Positions 6,788 to 9,373 of a stretch of 9,373 nucleotides of DNA are shown here, piece after piece; position 1 is the first letter of the stretch; each line of letters begins with the position of its first letter. This stretch comes from Gemmatimonadota bacterium. Its GTDB lineage: Bacteria; Gemmatimonadota; Gemmatimonadetes; Gemmatimonadales; Gemmatimonadaceae. The stretch is from contig JARIET010000091.1 in assembly GCA_031127185.1 (NCBI GenBank), positions 1 through 9,373 on the forward strand. Direction: 5' to 3'. The position numbers were made by a program, and so were the translations under genes. Below the pieces are notes generated by a model that was not told the origin of the DNA, made no database searches, and saw only the letters and a program-made list of their open reading frames with translations.

Positions 6788-8702
6788 GCGCCCGCAGCTG
6801 GTTCACTTCTTCGCGCGTGAGCAGCTTGCCTTCGCCTTCGATCACCGGCGGTTCATTCAGGAATTCACGCGGATTCTTCAGGAAAAGGCTCCAGTCAGCG
6901 AGACAGGCGTCCAGGAGGCGCTGGTCCGCGCCTTCCAGCGGCTTCCTGGCGCGCTCCTGTTTTCGGTGCAGATATCCGATGAGGTTGAGGCACATGTTCA
7001 TTTGACCCGAGATGACCAGCTTGCCGAGGTCACCGGGGTGGTCGAACCAGAACGCCGTCGGCATGGATTCGGCGTCCTTCACGGCGTTACGCATCGCGTC
7101 GGAGACCTTGAGTCCCTCGCGGCTCGCGGAGTTGACGACGTCGAAGATCTCGTTCGTGATCAATCGGTCGCGCCACCCGGGCATCAGGTAGGCCACCATA
7201 TAGCTCAGCACGCGCGTGCGAATGAAGAAGACGTCATTGGCCAGCGAAACGAGCGACGACATCCTCAGCTTCATCACGTAGAGCAACTCCGACACACGGA
7301 GATGCTTGAGCAAATTCCACGTCTTGAGGTCATTGGCCTCGCGAGACTCCTGCTGCAGCCCCTCAGTATCGAGGATCGAGTCCACCGAGCCGAGCCCGCC
7401 GCGGATGTTCTTGCGGAGGTCGCCCAGCATCAGGAAGGCAAGCCCCATCGTGGCGGCCGCAACGATCAGGCAAGCCAGCAGAAAGTAGAATGCCGCCTGG
7501 CCCCAACCGGACGAAAATCGCTGGGAGAGCTCTCGAAGTGTGAATCCAGCGTAGATGCTGATCGCGATCAGCGATGATGCGAGTGCCACGCGGAAGCCGA
7601 TCAGGTATGTCTTGAGTCGCCCAACTCGAATGCCCGAGTCCCGGGGATACGCAAGTGTTTCAAGTGGTCGCCCGGCCTGGCCGGGGCCATAGCCGGACCG
7701 ATACACGGGGAGGGCGCTCTGCGGCGCGTCGGACACGATGACTGCGCCCGGGGGGTGGGGGACGGTGCCTGCCGAGACTTGTTGAAAGAGCAGGTCGAAC
7801 TCGTTGGCGTAGCGTTGCGTGTCGTCGGAGGCCGAGGCGGAGTCTGTGCCGTCGTGCACGCCCGGCGCATCACCCAACTCCTGGCGCCGCACCACGGCGA
7901 GCATCAGGCTCTCCAATCCCTGATTGTCATAAATGCCGCCGTCCATCAACGGAACGGATTCGACGTTCAGCAGTTCAAGCGTCCGCTTGACGGAATCCGC
8001 GTTGGCGCGCGCGCCTTCGCCTTCCCAGACAAAGTCTTCCGGAAAGAAAAACGGCTCGAGACCGCCGGGGAGGCAGCTCGACGCGGCCATGACATCGGCT
8101 ACGCGGGCGTGGCGAATCTGCTCGGGTTCAATGTGTGTGGCGCCGTTGCCCACCGGGTCATGCAGCTGAAACCGAAACCCGAGTCCGGTGCGGAAGTCCG
8201 TGGCGTTAACGACGACTTCCTCGAGATGAGACGGCTTGGCGCGCGCGATCATGTCAAGCAAGTCGCCCCAGCGCGCACCATCGAAGAAGTAGCGGTCGTA
8301 GATGTCTGCCAGCGCCACCACCATGGAGCGGCGTCCGGAGAGGTTGTGTGGCTTGGCGAGCGTGAATTCTTCGAGCACCCACTCCATCATCCTGGCCGAG
8401 CGCAGTTTTCGGATAAGCCAGGCGTAGTACTCCTCAAAGCCCTGCCCGCGCGCCTGGCTCAAGGCGTGTGTGGTGTTCACGATGGAGCCACCCGATGCGC
8501 TCGTCGTGATGATCACATTGTCGAGGAGGCCGCGCCGATGGAGATACGACAGCATGCCGAGGTGAAAGCCGGCGGCGCGCGTGCCACCGCCCGACATGCC
8601 GATGGAAATCTTGCCGAGCTGTTCGTCGTCGGCGATGCTCTGCAGATCGCGTGCGGATGGCGTGTCGTGGGCGTGGCGATGGGAAACGGGCGGTGTGGTC
8701 AG
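6774..8702 (-). CDS. Membrane-anchored patatin-like phospholipase (probable CTG start)
   Basis: The first ATG (8597) gives 607 residues but begins at M-S-G-G-G-T-R, inside the patatin core. The same frame continues upstream through L-G-K-I-S-I-G, the expected first beta-strand, so I extend it to the CTG at 8702-8700 (642 residues; numbering below uses this). The frame has no ATG, GTG or TTG between ATG 8597 and an upstream TGA. Visible features are the oxyanion-hole glycines G38-G-G-T-R42; the nucleophile S70 in S-A-S-G-G, where the first Gly of G-x-S-x-G is Ser; and D254 in M-D-G-G, the other half of the Ser-Asp dyad. Two predicted membrane helices follow (about 370-389 and 403-427), then a largely polar, probably cytoplasmic C-terminal region of about 200 residues. 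Patatins release fatty acids from membrane lipids; the substrate is unknown. The gene overlaps the stop of the desaturase gene upstream, implying one operon. It converges with the kinase gene, 8 bp between stops. Confidence 0.88.
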   Translation of the reverse strand: MTTPPVSHRHAHDTPSARDLQSIADDEQLGKISIGMSGGGTRAAGFHLGMLSYLHRRGLLDNVIITTSASGGSIVNTTHALSQARGQGFEEYYAWLIRKLRSARMMEWVLEEFTLAKPHNLSGRRSMVVALADIYDRYFFDGARWGDLLDMIARAKPSHLEEVVVNATDFRTGLGFRFQLHDPVGNGATHIEPEQIRHARVADVMAASSCLPGGLEPFFFPEDFVWEGEGARANADSVKRTLELLNVESVPLMDGGIYDNQGLESLMLAVVRRQELGDAPGVHDGTDSASASDDTQRYANEFDLLFQQVSAGTVPHPPGAVIVSDAPQSALPVYRSGYGPGQAGRPLETLAYPRDSGIRVGRLKTYLIGFRVALASSLIAISIYAGFTLRELSQRFSSGWGQAAFYFLLACLIVAAATMGLAFLMLGDLRKNIRGGLGSVDSILDTEGLQQESREANDLKTWNLLKHLRVSELLYVMKLRMSSLVSLANDVFFIRTRVLSYMVAYLMPGWRDRLITNEIFDVVNSASREGLKVSDAMRNAVKDAESMPTAFWFDHPGDLGKLVISGQMNMCLNLIGYLHRKQERARKPLEGADQRLLDACLADWSLFLKNPREFLNEPPVIEGEGKLLTREEVNQLRARRFA

Positions 8703-9373
8703 GTAGCCTCCGCTGGTGCCCGCACGGTCTCAGGATAGTCCCGCACATCCCAGACGAGGCCGAGCGCCGCGAGTGTCTTGATGAGATACCAGTTGAAATC
8801 GATCTCCCACCAGGCGTAGGCCGAGCGCGCGGAGGTGGGGTAGTGGTGGTGATTGTTGTGCCAACCCTCACCCCAACTCACGATGGCGACGATGAGATTG
8901 TTGCGCGAGAGGTCGTCGGTGTCGAAGCGGCGTGAACCCCAGCGGTGACAGACGTAGTTCACTGCGGACGAGACGTTCATCACGACGACGATGGAGAGGA
9001 GGTAGCCGACGGCGAACATCGAGAAGCCGCCGATGGCGAGTGTCGTGGCGGCAAAGAGCACACCCGGCACCCAGAACCAGCGGTGGAGAAGCATCAACTC
9101 GGGGACTTTGGCGAGATCGGGCGCCGCGCGGACGACGTCGTCGTCGGACAGCCCGTCGTCGGCCATGGACCAGAACCAGCAGGCGAACCAGCCGTCGGCG
9201 GGGGAGTGGACGTCATCTTCGGTGTCGGAATACCGATGATGAATGCGATGTTTGCCGGCGAAGCCGATGGGGTCCGTGAACGTCAGCGAGGTGCCGACCG
9301 CCAGCAGAAACTGGAAGGGCCGGCTCGTGCGGAATGCGTGGTGCGCGAAGTAGCGATGCAGTCCGGTGCCGAT
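8699..9373 (-). CDS. Acyl-CoA/acyl-lipid desaturase (5' truncated)
   Basis: The frame is open from the right edge to TGA at 8701-8699, giving 224 residues of the C-terminal part; the start lies beyond 9373, and the ATG at 9166 is internal. All three histidine boxes of membrane fatty-acid desaturases are present (codons counted from the edge): H6-R-Y-F-A-H-H12, H42-R-I-H-H46 and H172-N-N-H-H-H177. These bind the di-iron centre that inserts a double bond into acyl chains, usually at delta-9 in this SCD/DesC-like class. A hydrophobic stretch at about 102-132 fits the second membrane-helix pair. G-E-G-W-H-N-N-H-H next to box 3 is typical of the acyl-CoA desaturase class. Regiospecificity and the acyl carrier cannot be read from sequence. 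The gene precedes and overlaps the patatin-like gene, suggesting joint control of membrane acyl composition. Its electron donor is not in the window. Confidence 0.95.
   Translation of the reverse strand: MGTGLHRYFAHHAFRTSRPFQFLLAVGTSLTFTDPIGFAGKHRIHHRYSDTEDDVHSPADGWFACWFWSMADDGLSDDDVVRAAPDLAKVPELMLLHRWFWVPGVLFAATTLAIGGFSMFAVGYLLSIVVVMNVSSAVNYVCHRWGSRRFDTDDLSRNNLIVAIVSWGEGWHNNHHHYPTSARSAYAWWEIDFNWYLIKTLAALGLVWDVRDYPETVRAPAEAT
8707..8711 (-). promoter_or_regulatory. Ribosome binding site supporting the CTG start of the patatin gene
   Basis: On the minus strand GGAGG is followed by four bases and then CTG (8702-8700), which overlaps the desaturase TGA (8701-8699) as CTGA. This mimics the common ATGA coupling junction with C in place of A. 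The spacing is a little short. The ATG at 8597 has no purine-rich element in front of it. Confidence 0.5.

Noticed and set aside
7755..8738. Plus-strand open frame of 327 codons opposite the patatin gene
   Set aside because: It mirrors the patatin frame, has no family signature and no convincing ribosome binding site; it is a GC-driven shadow.
9164..9166. ATG as the start of the desaturase gene
   Set aside because: Histidine boxes 1 and 2 lie upstream in the same frame, so this Met is internal and the gene continues past the right edge.

Overview
The window is GC-rich, densely coding bacterial DNA. A soluble Ser/Thr kinase fused to a TolB-like domain and TPRs, a secreted amidohydrolase with an Ala-Ala-Gln signal-peptide end, and high GC together suggest Gemmatimonadota, with Acidobacteriota as the main alternative. 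This placement is inferred from gene style; there is no marker gene here. I see no RNA genes, mobile elements, CRISPR arrays or phage genes.

Layout: (1) 1-1440 (+) is the 3' part of a secreted-type protein with a right-handed parallel beta-helix and a C-terminal PA14-like domain. (2) 1474-2716 (+) is a MarR-family regulator followed by a cytoplasmic YceI-family lipid-binding protein. A short AT-rich element, CTTAGTAYYGAR, lies directly before the marR start codon and twice, as an inverted pair, before yceI. This looks like a self-contained, autoregulated regulator/target pair. (3) 2717-2894 is a non-coding gap rich in hairpins. (4) 2895-6765 (+) holds an exported metal-dependent amidohydrolase and, 10 bp later, a 780-residue Hanks-type kinase with TolB-like and TPR regions and no transmembrane helix. 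(5) 6774-9373 (-) converges on the kinase. It holds a membrane-anchored patatin-like phospholipase preceded by an acyl desaturase that runs off the right edge.

The desaturase and patatin genes look co-transcribed and probably translationally coupled. The patatin frame continues 35 codons upstream of its first ATG through the conserved first beta-strand. It has no ATG, GTG or TTG there, but a CTG preceded by GGAGG overlaps the desaturase stop as CTGA. Together the two genes suggest membrane acyl-chain remodelling (desaturation plus acyl hydrolysis). The MarR/YceI pair suggests a response to a lipophilic or quinone-like stress. No clearly new system is evident; the most informative points are the shared operator and the CTG start.
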